Assembly (NCBI GenBank): GCA_029938605.1
Contig: JAOZUO010000001.1
Location: forward strand, 21,905 to 85,904
DNA: 64,000 nucleotides
Reading direction: 5' to 3'
DNA from: Deltaproteobacteria bacterium
GTDB taxonomy: Bacteria > Myxococcota_A > Polyangia > HGW-17 > JAJRWW01
Part shown: positions 52,210 through 61,306 of the stretch, piece after piece
Layout: every line of letters begins with the position of its first letter
Position numbering within the stretch: the stretch's first letter is position 1
Program-made: the position numbers and the translations under genes
Notes under the pieces: generated by a model
Database searches by the model: none
What the model was told of the DNA's origin: nothing
Seen by the model: only the letters and a program-made list of their open reading frames with translations

Positions 52210-54105
52210 TCACTGTACGTTGATGAGCTTGAGATCCAGGCCGCCGGCGTAGCCGTAGGAGACGTGGGAGTCAAACCCGTAGACCACCAGGCCCACGGGC
52301 ACGTCGGCGGTGAGTACATGGTAGCCATCGTCCTGCACGCCCGGCTCCACGTTCTCGGGGTACGGCAGGCTCGTGTCCACGATGGGGAAGCTGAGCTGAC
52401 AGCGATAGATGACGTAGGCCGTAGGGTCGGGGGAATTCTGGCACACAGCCTGATCCACCTCACATTGATCCGGTAGTGGGACCGTGTCGAGCAGGACCGG
52501 CGTATTGGGCGGCGCCACCACGATGATGAAATCGAAGGCGTACTGGTTGGGCGTGAGAAAAACGTAGTTCGAGCGCCACTGCTCCACCGGCGGCAACAAA
52601 ATGAAGGAGGGGTCACCGCCGGGGATCTGGAGGTCCAGGCCCGTGGTAGCCTGACTGGCGGTGAACTGCCCCACAAAGATGGGCGCCGAGCCGTTGATCT
52701 CGAAGTCGCACCAAGCCTCGAGGGTGACGTGCTCACCGGTGTCGAGGGTAAAGCGGTCGTCGGGCGGCGGCATGGAGGTGACCACCAGGGTGTTGTCCTG
52801 GGTGGCCAGGATACGGAAGTACTCCGGCTCGTCCACCACGCTGACGTCCCCCCCCGCGGCGAGCACGGCCGGCGTCCGGTGCGGCGTGCGCGCAGCCACG
52901 TAGTGCGTTCCCGCCGTGGATACGGGGAAGAGCTGGTGCTCCAGGTGGTCGGCGCAGCAGCGGCGAGTGGACAGGTCTGGGACGTGGGGCACATCCGACG
53001 CCTCGCTGCCCGAAAAGACCACCACGTCCCTGTCCGCCACCACCCGGGAGCCCGTGAAATCGGCTCCGTAGTCCCCCGTCTCCAGGTTCAGCACATCGAA
53101 GGGGCCCAGGTTGAAGGTGCGTGTGTCGCCGGCAGCCATGGCCGGGATCTGGTCAGATCCCACCACGTCCGTGGCCACCGTCACCGTAACGTCCGTGCCC
53201 GGCTCAATGCCGACGATGGTCAGAAAGGCGCGGAGGTTGCGGTGAAAGTCCGTGGCCGGATCATCGGTGTCGGCGATGGTCTGGGGCCACCCCATAACCA
53301 GGTACTCCCGGTCGATGGCCGAGGTGGGGATAAGCAGGGACGCGTCATTGGAGAAGACGTCCACGTTGTCCAGGGGATTGAACTGGTACGCCACCAGGGG
53401 CACGTTGCTGGTGATGCGGTAGGCCCGCGAGGTGAGCGCGGAGTGGCCACCGGCGTCGAACTCCCCCTCTGGGGAGCCGTCCACCTCCCTGGCTGGCAAC
53501 GCGATGACCTCCAAGCCCTGGGGCGGGACGTCCAGCACCATGAGGGTCTCGAGCTGCAACGGCCAGCCCGGCAGCGCGTTGTTTCGCTCCACCACCACCC
53601 GGGCGACCATCTTGGACACGTTGGACACCACCACGGCGAACTGTTGAGACGCGGCGTTCTCCGTGGAGCTGATCTTGGCGTTGTCCAGATCCACGGCCCA
53701 GTACTCACAGCCCACATAGCTGCGATCCGCCAGGGACTTTTCGCAGGCCTGGATGCAGTTCCCCAGATAACAGGCCTCGCCCTCGGTGACCCGGCAGGTC
53801 GTCACCGGCGTGAAGGTGGCGCCGTCCTCACCGCAAACCACCACATCATCGTCCACGCAAAAGAGGCCGCCCGGGTGGCAGTCCAAGCAGCCCAGGCCCG
53901 GGTGGCAGACCTGGTTGACCTCCGCGCAGTTCAAATCGTCGTAGGAGGCGCCGTCCCCCAGGCAGGTCCGCGCCAGGTCGCCGTCGCAGTAGATCCGCCC
54001 GGGCTCGCATTCGGCGGCCGGCGATTCGCCAGGGCACCCGACCATGGACGCCAACGCAAACGCCACCAGCGACATCACGACGGCCATCTGCGCGGTACGC
54101 CTCAT
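52210..54105 (-). CDS. IgGFc-binding-like surface lipoprotein
   Basis: This 631-residue predicted lipoprotein (SLVAFALASMVGCPG) has an N-terminal Cys-rich module of about a dozen Cys (CEPGRIYCDGDLARTCLGDG ... CHPGLGCLDCHPGGLFCVDD). The large remainder matches the IgGFc-binding-protein N-terminal domain: YWAVDLDNAKISSTENAASQ, PQGLEVIALPAREVDGS, ITSNVPLVAYQFNPL, SNDASLLIPTSAI, GDTRTFNLGPFDVLNLETG. These proteins are surface adhesins of unknown ligand in bacteria. It is downstream of the basic-repeat lipoprotein on the minus strand. Confidence 0.88.
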   Translation of the reverse strand: MRRTAQMAVVMSLVAFALASMVGCPGESPAAECEPGRIYCDGDLARTCLGDGASYDDLNCAEVNQVCHPGLGCLDCHPGGLFCVDDDVVVCGEDGATFTPVTTCRVTEGEACYLGNCIQACEKSLADRSYVGCEYWAVDLDNAKISSTENAASQQFAVVVSNVSKMVARVVVERNNALPGWPLQLETLMVLDVPPQGLEVIALPAREVDGSPEGEFDAGGHSALTSRAYRITSNVPLVAYQFNPLDNVDVFSNDASLLIPTSAIDREYLVMGWPQTIADTDDPATDFHRNLRAFLTIVGIEPGTDVTVTVATDVVGSDQIPAMAAGDTRTFNLGPFDVLNLETGDYGADFTGSRVVADRDVVVFSGSEASDVPHVPDLSTRRCCADHLEHQLFPVSTAGTHYVAARTPHRTPAVLAAGGDVSVVDEPEYFRILATQDNTLVVTSMPPPDDRFTLDTGEHVTLEAWCDFEINGSAPIFVGQFTASQATTGLDLQIPGGDPSFILLPPVEQWRSNYVFLTPNQYAFDFIIVVAPPNTPVLLDTVPLPDQCEVDQAVCQNSPDPTAYVIYRCQLSFPIVDTSLPYPENVEPGVQDDGYHVLTADVPVGLVVYGFDSHVSYGYAGGLDLKLINVQ

Positions 54106-54203
54106 GGGAAGCAGTATAGCGCTACCGGGGCGCCGGTGTTGGGGGAACTGTCAACAGGGGGAAACGGGAGACAGGGGGAGAAAGGGGGAGCGTCTAGCGG
54201 GTG

Positions 54204-55049
54204 CTAGCGCCGGCCGCGGCGGCCGCCACCACGGGCGGGCTTGCCGGATCTGCGATTGCCGCGCTTCGGGGCGCGCCGCCGCACGTTGTTGCGACGCCGC
54301 TTCGCGCCACGCTTCACGCCGCGACGGTGCGCGCCGCGACGGTTCACGCCACGGTTCGCACCACGACGGTTCACGCCGCGATTGTGCGCGCCACGGTTCA
54401 CGCCGCGACGGTGCAAGCCGCGATTGTGCGCGCCACGGTTCACGCCGCGACGGTGCATGCCACGGTTCACGCCGCGACGGTTCATGCCACGACGGTTCAC
54501 GCCGCGATTGTGCACGCCACGATTCACGCCGCGACGGTTCACGCCGCGACGGTGCAAGCCGCGGTTGTGTACGCGACCGCGGTTCACGCCGCGACGGTGC
54601 ATGCCGCGGTTGTTGTACACGCGACCGCGGTGCACGCCGCGACGGTGCACGCCACGCCGATAGCCACGATAGCCACGATTGGTACGCCAGTTGCGGTTCC
54701 GGTAGGTCCGATAGCGGTGTCCCCGGGCGCGATACCATCGCGAGTAGTACGGACGGTAGCGCCGCCAATGGCCCACGTATCGGTTGTAGTAGGCGTAGGT
54801 GTTGGGAATGTACATCGTCGCGCCGTTCGAGTAGTAGTACGGCAAGCCGACGTTATTGTAGTAGACCACGTACCCGTTGTAATAAAGCGGGGTGTAATAG
54901 CTCGTCGCCGCGGTGGCCTGGACGGCGGGTGCAGCCGGAGCGGCATGGACCTGGGTATTTCCGTCGGACACGAAGCAACCGCTCAGGCCCGCCATAGACA
55001 GCGCCAGCACTCCGACCACCAGCACTCCACGCAATAGGTTCTTTTTCAT
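54204..55049 (-). CDS. Tyr-rich lipoprotein with highly basic repeat tail
   Basis: This 281-residue protein starts at ATG 55049 (MKKNLLRGVLVVGVLALSMA; lipobox LSGCFV). The first half is Tyr/Asn-rich (SYYTPLYYNGYVVYYNNVGL). From about residue 115 it is a degenerate repeat of HRRGVNRG/HNRGVNRRG units with very high Arg, Gly, His and Asn and almost no acidic residues. This could bind polyanions such as LPS or exopolysaccharide, or nucleic acid. The track ORF from 55187 starts too early. I recognise no family. Confidence 0.75.
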   Translation of the reverse strand: MKKNLLRGVLVVGVLALSMAGLSGCFVSDGNTQVHAAPAAPAVQATAATSYYTPLYYNGYVVYYNNVGLPYYYSNGATMYIPNTYAYYNRYVGHWRRYRPYYSRWYRARGHRYRTYRNRNWRTNRGYRGYRRGVHRRGVHRGRVYNNRGMHRRGVNRGRVHNRGLHRRGVNRRGVNRGVHNRGVNRRGMNRRGVNRGMHRRGVNRGAHNRGLHRRGVNRGAHNRGVNRRGANRGVNRRGAHRRGVKRGAKRRRNNVRRRAPKRGNRRSGKPARGGGRRGRR

Positions 55050-55367
55050 GGTGAGATTCCTTTCGCCTGGGGATTGACTTCCCAGGGTTGGTTTTCCATC
55101 AGTCACCCTAGCACAGCAATAGACGTGCCAGCACCGGGATTTATTGAATAACCACTGCAAGACCCCACCACCGGGCCCAGAATCCACGCCAGAACCATCT
55201 GAAATAACGTGACTAATGTCACAAGTTCTTTTTGCAGATGGCCCAAGTCACAGGGAACCGAAACCTCGCCTCCTACCCGCAGATCGTGACGATCTGTTCA
55301 CACTCCCCTGTGGAGAGATATTGACAGTCCCACTCCCATTGTCCCACTGTGGCCCCAGGAGGCCCGC
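55050..55367. other. Divergent intergenic region
   Basis: Upstream region of the basic-repeat lipoprotein (minus) and of the DUF2007-like gene (plus). It contains the inverted repeat at 55209-55222 and a TTGACA at 55322, without an obvious -10 box. I see no gene. Confidence 0.5.
55209..55222. promoter_or_regulatory. Perfect 5-bp inverted repeat in the divergent region
   Basis: GTGAC-TAAT-GTCAC lies between the two divergent genes and looks like a dimeric operator. It has no relation in sequence to the GTCAAC site at 46979. Confidence 0.35.
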
Positions 55368-55724
55368 ATGTTCTGTCCCCGTTGTCACACCGAGTACCGA
55401 AAGGGTTTCGACCGCTGTGCCGACTGCGACCTCCCCCTGGTGGACACGCTGCCTCCCGAGCCCGAACCCTCACCCGCTCAACGGGCGTCGGTAGATGGCG
55501 ATTGGGTCACCGTGGCGAGCTTGACCATGCAAACCGATGTGGTCCTGCTCAAGTCCATGTTGGCTTCGGAGGGAATTGCCTACGTGGCGATGGGCGACAG
55601 CTCGGTCTTCATCATGAACGGCCCAGCGCTGGCCGTGCGCTTCATGGTCCCGCCCGTCGACGTCGACCGCGCCCGCGAAATCGTCGAGCAGTTGGCCGAG
55701 GGCTACCAAAACCCTCAGGAATAG
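55368..55724 (+). CDS. Zinc-ribbon plus DUF2007-like protein
   Basis: This 118-residue protein has an N-terminal C4 zinc ribbon (MFCPRCHTEYRKGFDRCADC) and a C-terminal signal-transduction-like domain of the DUF2007 type (VTVASLTMQTDVVLLKSMLA ... RFMVPPVDVDRAREIVEQL). It has no signal peptide. The role is unknown. It is convergent with mutS with no gap (55724/55725). Confidence 0.8.
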   Translation: MFCPRCHTEYRKGFDRCADCDLPLVDTLPPEPEPSPAQRASVDGDWVTVASLTMQTDVVLLKSMLASEGIAYVAMGDSSVFIMNGPALAVRFMVPPVDVDRAREIVEQLAEGYQNPQE

Positions 55725-58430
55725 CTACTCCTCCTCGGGGGATTCCAGGGCGGCCAATAGATCGTAGATGAGCTGGTGGGCCTGGCGAGGGGTGAGCTCG
55801 TCGGGGTTCACCGCTTCTAGCAGGCGGACCAGGGCGCTGTTCGCCGGTGGCGCGGCGGCGGTCTCGGCATCGGTCTCGGGGGCGGTCTCGCCGGCGGCGA
55901 GGGCGGCGACGTGGGCGGCGGCCATCTCGGCGAAGAGGGAGAGCTGGGGCGCGAGCAGCGGGAGGCCGGCGCCTTCGGGCACGCCGCCGTCGGCGCCGCG
56001 CTCCAGGTGGGACAGGATCTGGCGAGCCCGCTCGACCACCTCATGGGGCAGACCGGCGAGCTTGCCCACCTGGATCCCGTGGGAGCGGTTGGTGCCCCCA
56101 CCGACGAGCTTGTGCAAAAACACCACGTCGCCCTGGAACTCCCGCACGGCCACCGAGCGGTTCCGCACCCGCGGCTTGACGTCGGAGAGGCTGCAAAGCT
56201 CGTGGAAGTGCGTCGCGAACAGGGTCTTGGCGTGGATGCGATCGTGGAGGAACTCGGCCACGGCCCAGGCGATGGAGACGCCGTCGTAGGTGGAGGTTCC
56301 GCGCCCGATCTCATCGAGCACGATGAGGCTCCGGCTGGTTGCGTGACGCAGGATGTTGGCGGTCTCGCGCATCTCCACCATGAACGTGGACTGCCCCCGG
56401 GCGAGGTTGTCCGAGGCCCCCACCCGGGTGAAAATACGGTCCACCAGACCGATGGTGGCCTTGCGCGCGGGCACGAAGCAGCCCGTGTGGGCCATGAGGG
56501 TGATCAGCGCCACCTGCCGGATGATGGTGGATTTGCCCGCCATGTTGGGTCCGGTGACGATGATGATCTGCTCGTCGGCAACCGAAAGGCGCACGTCGTT
56601 GGGCACGAAGCGCCCTGCCCCCACGAGCTGCTCCACCACGGGGTGACGCCCCTCGCGGATGACGAGGCCGTCGCCGTCGTTCATCTCAGGACGGCAGAAA
56701 TCGTTTCGAGCGCTGACCTCGGCGAAGCCGGCGATCAGATCGATGTGCGCGAGGCGATCCGCCAGTCGCCCGAGCCGCTCCTCGGCCAGGGCCACCTCGG
56801 CGCGCAGCTCCAGAAAGAGCCGCTCCTCGAGCTCCACCCGCTTCTCTTCGGCGGTGAGCACCTTGACTTCGTACTCCGACAGCTCCGGCGTAATGAAGCG
56901 CTCCACATTGACCAGGGTCTGCTTACGAACATACTCCGGCGGCACGTCGCCCGCCTTGGCCCTCGAGACCTCTATGGTGTAGCCGAAGACCTTGTTGTAC
57001 TTGATGCGCAGCTTGGAGATGCCCGTGCGCTTCCGCTCCCGCTCCTCGATGGCGAGGATCTGCGCCTTGCCTCCGGCGCTGATGTCCACCAACTCGTCCA
57101 GCCCCGCATTGAACCCCGGACGGATGATGCCGCCGTCCCGGCTGTTGGGGGGCGGGTCCTCCACCAGAATGGCCGTCAACCGCTCGGCCAGATCCGACAG
57201 CAGATCCTCGGGCGGACGCAGGAGCGCGGGCAGCTCCTCCAGCACACCCTGGGCAGACTCCTCCAACAGACCCACGATGCCGGGCAGATCCGTCAACGAG
57301 TGCATGAGCTGGCCCAGATCCCGTGGCGTCGCCAGCAGGCACACCACCCGACGGTTGAGCCGCTCCAGATCGTACAGACCACGCAAGGCGTCCCGCAGCC
57401 GCTGACGTGCCTGGGCGTGGTCGAGCAGGTACTCCACCGCCTCCTGCCGCTGACGGATCTCATCGAGCTGGCCCAGAGGGAAAGCCACGCTGCGATGGAG
57501 AAGGCGACCGCCCATGGGGGTCACCGTATGATCGAGGATGGAGATCAACGACCCCTTGCGCCGCCGATCCATGAGGGTCTCGAAGATCTCCAGGTTGGCG
57601 ATGGTGGCCTCATCCAGCACCAGAAATGCGCCCGGAGCGTAGTCCACGATGCGGAAGGGAGGCAGGTCGCGCCCCGGGAAGATGGACCGCAAATACCGCA
57701 CCACCGCCGCACAGGCCCGACGCGCCGCCACCGCCCCATCGAGCCACTCGGTGTCCACCTCGGCGGTGTCCGCCAGCAGCGCCTGATCCGCCGACGCCTC
57801 GTCGAAGATCCCCTCCGGCGCCGGCTCCGTGGGCAGATGAACCAGGGCGGGAAATCGCGCCAGGAGCGCGTCGTACTCCTGAGGGGGCAGCAGCACCTGG
57901 CTCGGACGGATCCGCGCCAGCTCGTCGGCCACGGCGTCGGCCCCGTCGAGCTCCGTGGCCAGAAACTCACCGGTGGAGGCGTCCAGGAAGGCCAGCCCCA
58001 CGGGCCCCTCCTCCCCGGAGTCAACGCCGCTGGTGAGGGCGAGTAAAAAGTTGGACTGCTTCGCCTCGAGCTGAGACGCGTCGAGGATCACGCCCGGCGT
58101 CACCACCTCGGTGACCTCGCGCTTGACGATGCCCTTGACCTTCTTCGGGTCCTCCACCTGCTCGCAGATGGCGACCTTGTGGCCCTGCTCCACCAGCCGC
58201 GACACATAACCGCGCAAGGCGTGGTGGGGGAACCCGCACATGGGCACCGGGTCCGGCTTGTTCTTGTCCCGGGTGGTGAGCACCAGGTCCAGGGCTCCGG
58301 AGGCCACCACGGCGTCCTCGAAGAACATCTCGTAGAAGTCCCCCAGCCGGAAAAAGAGAATGGCGTCCGGATACTCCGCCTTGGCGGTGAGGAACTGCCT
58401 CATGACCGGGGTGTCGTTTCGCGTAGGCAT
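55725..58430 (-). CDS. mutS: DNA mismatch repair protein MutS
   Basis: This 901-residue protein recognises mismatches in the MutS/MutL repair pathway. The N-terminal mismatch-binding Phe/Glu lies in LFFRLGDFYEMFFED. The ATPase has the Walker A GPNMAGKSTIIRQV, Walker B LIVLDEIGRGTSTYDGVS and the typical THFHELCSL. The length is normal for bacterial MutS. The start MPTRNDTPVMRQFLTAKAEY is the usual family N-terminus. The plus-strand 711-residue ORF inside it is a shadow. The divergent gene at 58551 is 120 bp away. Confidence 0.98.
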   Translation of the reverse strand: MPTRNDTPVMRQFLTAKAEYPDAILFFRLGDFYEMFFEDAVVASGALDLVLTTRDKNKPDPVPMCGFPHHALRGYVSRLVEQGHKVAICEQVEDPKKVKGIVKREVTEVVTPGVILDASQLEAKQSNFLLALTSGVDSGEEGPVGLAFLDASTGEFLATELDGADAVADELARIRPSQVLLPPQEYDALLARFPALVHLPTEPAPEGIFDEASADQALLADTAEVDTEWLDGAVAARRACAAVVRYLRSIFPGRDLPPFRIVDYAPGAFLVLDEATIANLEIFETLMDRRRKGSLISILDHTVTPMGGRLLHRSVAFPLGQLDEIRQRQEAVEYLLDHAQARQRLRDALRGLYDLERLNRRVVCLLATPRDLGQLMHSLTDLPGIVGLLEESAQGVLEELPALLRPPEDLLSDLAERLTAILVEDPPPNSRDGGIIRPGFNAGLDELVDISAGGKAQILAIEERERKRTGISKLRIKYNKVFGYTIEVSRAKAGDVPPEYVRKQTLVNVERFITPELSEYEVKVLTAEEKRVELEERLFLELRAEVALAEERLGRLADRLAHIDLIAGFAEVSARNDFCRPEMNDGDGLVIREGRHPVVEQLVGAGRFVPNDVRLSVADEQIIIVTGPNMAGKSTIIRQVALITLMAHTGCFVPARKATIGLVDRIFTRVGASDNLARGQSTFMVEMRETANILRHATSRSLIVLDEIGRGTSTYDGVSIAWAVAEFLHDRIHAKTLFATHFHELCSLSDVKPRVRNRSVAVREFQGDVVFLHKLVGGGTNRSHGIQVGKLAGLPHEVVERARQILSHLERGADGGVPEGAGLPLLAPQLSLFAEMAAAHVAALAAGETAPETDAETAAAPPANSALVRLLEAVNPDELTPRQAHQLIYDLLAALESPEEE

Positions 58431-58550
58431 CGTGGCTCGAAATATGAGTAACCTGGCCTGGTCCCCCTGTAAAGCAACGGATGGTTTGCAACGGATGTCT
58501 AAGCAACGGGTCGACGACGCTCAGCCGAGGCGGTACTCTTCGGATCACTC

Positions 58551-60569
58551 ATGCCGGCAATACTCTTACTATTCGCGCTGATGACCGTCATCGTCGTCGT
58601 TGTCGGCTGGGCGTTCTCCTGGCGAAGCAAGAAGGCGAACGCGTGGAGGCGCTTCGCCGCCGATCACGGTCTGCGGATACGGGAATCCACCTGGACCGAT
58701 CCGCCCGTCATCAGCGGAACTTTTAATTCCACGGCGGTGGTCATCACCATCGAGTACCGGGGCAGCGGCAACAGCCGCAAAGCCTACACCAAGGCCTCCG
58801 CCCTCTTCACCACTGGGCTCCCCCGAGGCTTGAAGCTGGGCCGAGAGGGGTTCGGCACCTCCCTGGCCAAGATCTTCGGAGGGCAGGACATCCAGGTCGG
58901 CGTCCCCAAGGTGGACGACGCCCTACGCATCCAGGGTGAGGACGCGGCCTCCATCGCGAAGCTCTTGCAAAACGAGGTAGTGGCCAAAACCGTGGTCGCG
59001 TTCATCAACGGCGGGGACGAGGCGATGATCACCGAGACCGAAGCCATCATCCTGATGTCGGGCCACGCCTCGCGCACGGATCAACTGCAGTACCTCACAG
59101 ACCGCGCGAACCACGCCGTACGGGGTGTGGAACACGCCCTACGCTGGGACCCGGGACAGGCCGGCGACCATGTGCCCACCGGGCGCCACGAGCCCGATGT
59201 ACGCCGGCGAACGGAGCCGCCCGCCAAACCCGAGCCGAAGGCCGCCTCCGGAAACACCGGCAGTGAGGAATCCCTGGCCGACCAGATGATCGCCGGGCTG
59301 GCCGCAGACGGTGTGGCCGACTCCCAGGGCAAGTTCACCCTCGACCGGGATGTGGCCCGCAAGAAAATGCGGGAATTTCAACTCGCCGATCGGGCCGCCT
59401 ACGTATTGGAGCTCGTACAGGCGGCGGTGCTCAAGGGCGCCGAGCACCTCGATTTCCGCATCGACAGCGACGACATGCGCCTGTGGTTCGACGGCCGTCC
59501 CTTCACCGAGCCGGACTTCGACCACCTCTACTCCTCGCTGTTCACCTCCGAAAGCGACCCCGACACCCGCGCCCGACAGCGGCTGGCCATCGGCGTGAAC
59601 GCGGTCCTGGGCGCAGGCCCAAAATTCATCCACGTCTCGTCTGGGGACGGCGACGGGGGCGCCCGCATGGTGCTCTCCCCCAAGCAAGAAGAGCGCATCG
59701 AGTCCCTTTCACCCGAAGATCTCGATTTCGAACCGGGCACGCAGGTCCACGTAAAATCCCGCCTGGGCCAGCGCCTTTCCGGAGACAACACCAAGATCAT
59801 CGAAAAGATCGAGACCGCCTGCCGCTACGCCGACGCAGCCATCATCCTCAACGAAAAACGCATCTCTGGTGGCGCGATCCTGGACGGCGCCTACGGTGTC
59901 GTGGAACTGGAGGGTGATGGGATCTCGGGGGAGTGCGGCTTCACCCACCGGCTGGGGAATCGGGCCGAGGTGCGCCTGATCGTAGACGGCGTGTGGATCT
60001 CCAGCTACAACCTCCCCGACTCCCTGCCAGGGCTATTGGCCGTAGTGAAGGCCGGACACCTCCGAAAGGATCTGTCCCAGTCCGAGATCGTACGGGATGA
60101 CGCCTGGCAAGAGACCATGGAAGCGGTCTACGCCGCCGAGGGGCGAGCCGTGACCACCTTCGTCCAGCAGCTCCCCAGGCTCCTTTCCGGGCGCAAGTTC
60201 CCCGCGGACTGGGCACTGGATCTGCTCCGTTCCCGATGCCGTTCCTATTCATCCATGGAGGACTTCCGACCGGGCGGCGCAGCCGAAGGGCTCGCCAAGG
60301 CCCCCCTCTGGCCCACCGTGGCCGGAACTCTCGTCTCCCTTCACAGCCTCGGGGCCCAGCTCGATAAGACCGGCCATGTGGACTACGCCGACTCCTCGAT
60401 CACCGCGCTACACCTGAGCGTAGACGCCCTCGCCCAGGCCGGTTTTCGGGGCCACGAGGTGCTGCTGCTCCACTGGCTCACCGACTCTCGAGACGGCGCC
60501 TTCCTGGCGCACCTGTTCGATGGCCGACTCCGGTCTGTCACCGATCGTCTGCTCCAGTATCTCGGCTAA
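58551..60569 (+). CDS. Membrane-anchored protein with Hsp90-like (GHKL) domain
   Basis: This 672-residue protein has an N-terminal transmembrane helix (ILLLFALMTVIVVVVGWAFS) and a cytoplasmic domain, then from about residue 245 a region like degenerate GHKL/Hsp90 ATPases: FTLDRDVARKKMREFQLADR, YVLELVQAAVLKGAEHLDFR (where an N-box Asn would be expected), DDMRLWFDGRPFTEPDFDHL and QRLAIGVNAVLGAGPKFIHV. The expected Asn and DxGxG residues are not clear, so ATP binding is uncertain. Similar long proteins occur in myxobacteria with unknown function. Divergent from mutS. Confidence 0.6.
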   Translation: MPAILLLFALMTVIVVVVGWAFSWRSKKANAWRRFAADHGLRIRESTWTDPPVISGTFNSTAVVITIEYRGSGNSRKAYTKASALFTTGLPRGLKLGREGFGTSLAKIFGGQDIQVGVPKVDDALRIQGEDAASIAKLLQNEVVAKTVVAFINGGDEAMITETEAIILMSGHASRTDQLQYLTDRANHAVRGVEHALRWDPGQAGDHVPTGRHEPDVRRRTEPPAKPEPKAASGNTGSEESLADQMIAGLAADGVADSQGKFTLDRDVARKKMREFQLADRAAYVLELVQAAVLKGAEHLDFRIDSDDMRLWFDGRPFTEPDFDHLYSSLFTSESDPDTRARQRLAIGVNAVLGAGPKFIHVSSGDGDGGARMVLSPKQEERIESLSPEDLDFEPGTQVHVKSRLGQRLSGDNTKIIEKIETACRYADAAIILNEKRISGGAILDGAYGVVELEGDGISGECGFTHRLGNRAEVRLIVDGVWISSYNLPDSLPGLLAVVKAGHLRKDLSQSEIVRDDAWQETMEAVYAAEGRAVTTFVQQLPRLLSGRKFPADWALDLLRSRCRSYSSMEDFRPGGAAEGLAKAPLWPTVAGTLVSLHSLGAQLDKTGHVDYADSSITALHLSVDALAQAGFRGHEVLLLHWLTDSRDGAFLAHLFDGRLRSVTDRLLQYLG

Positions 60570-60570
60570 A

Positions 60571-61140
60571 TCAGGTGGGCTCGGGGAGGTCCTTGTCCCA
60601 GGGGACGTCGCCGTCGCCCAGGGTTGCGTTGGCGTACCGGGCGGCGGCGAAGAGTACATCCGAGGCGCGGTTGATGAACATCAGGACCTGGGGGTCCACC
60701 TCCTCGGCGCCACCCAGGGCCATGAGCCGCCGCTCGGCCCGCCGACAGACCGTGCGGGCCACGTGGAGTCGCCCCGCCTCCTCGGTGCCGCCGGGCAGCA
60801 CGAAGCACTTCATGGGTCCGCTTCGCTGCTCGAAGCGATCGATGCACGCCTCGAGGTAGGCCACATCCTCGGCCGAGATCTTCGTGGGCACCACACCGTC
60901 GGCGCCGGGGGGCACCGCCACATTGGAGGAGCAGTTGTACAGTCGGTGCTGCAAAAACGTGAGCGGCGAGCACAACACCGGATCCGCCACTCCCGCCAGG
61001 GCGCGCCCCACCCAGGAGTTGGCCTCGTCGATGGTGCCGTAGGCCTCCACCCGCAAGGAGTCCTTCGCCACCCGGCTACCGTCCACCAGGGACGTGGTCC
61101 CCTTGTCACCCGTACGGGTGTAAATCGTCGATTTGCTCAT
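60571..61140 (-). CDS. PduO-type cob(I)alamin adenosyltransferase
   Basis: This 189-residue enzyme transfers the adenosyl group of ATP to cob(I)alamin, giving coenzyme B12. The ATP-binding N-terminus IYTRTGDKGTTSLVDGSRVA and the YGTIDEANSWVGRAL block are diagnostic, as is CRRAERRLMALGG-like FVLPGGTEEAGRLHVARTVC. It is homotrimeric in the family. It is convergent with the GHKL-like gene (1-bp gap) and divergent from the next lipoprotein. No B12-dependent enzyme is next to it. Confidence 0.95.
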   Translation of the reverse strand: MSKSTIYTRTGDKGTTSLVDGSRVAKDSLRVEAYGTIDEANSWVGRALAGVADPVLCSPLTFLQHRLYNCSSNVAVPPGADGVVPTKISAEDVAYLEACIDRFEQRSGPMKCFVLPGGTEEAGRLHVARTVCRRAERRLMALGGAEEVDPQVLMFINRASDVLFAAARYANATLGDGDVPWDKDLPEPT

Positions 61141-61306
61141 AGGCTACGGGAATACCATAGATCGTCCGGCCCACGCCTCACTCAAATCCGGGCCTGTCAG
61201 GCGCACAAATCCGGGCCTTGACCCCCCCAGAGACCACAGCCGATACTCTCCATCGACGTCCCCATTGTGGCATTGGCGTTTCTTCCACGCAAAAAGGAAC
61301 AGACAA

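Noticed and set aside
55911-58046. 711-residue plus-strand ORF
   Set aside because: Shadow of mutS.
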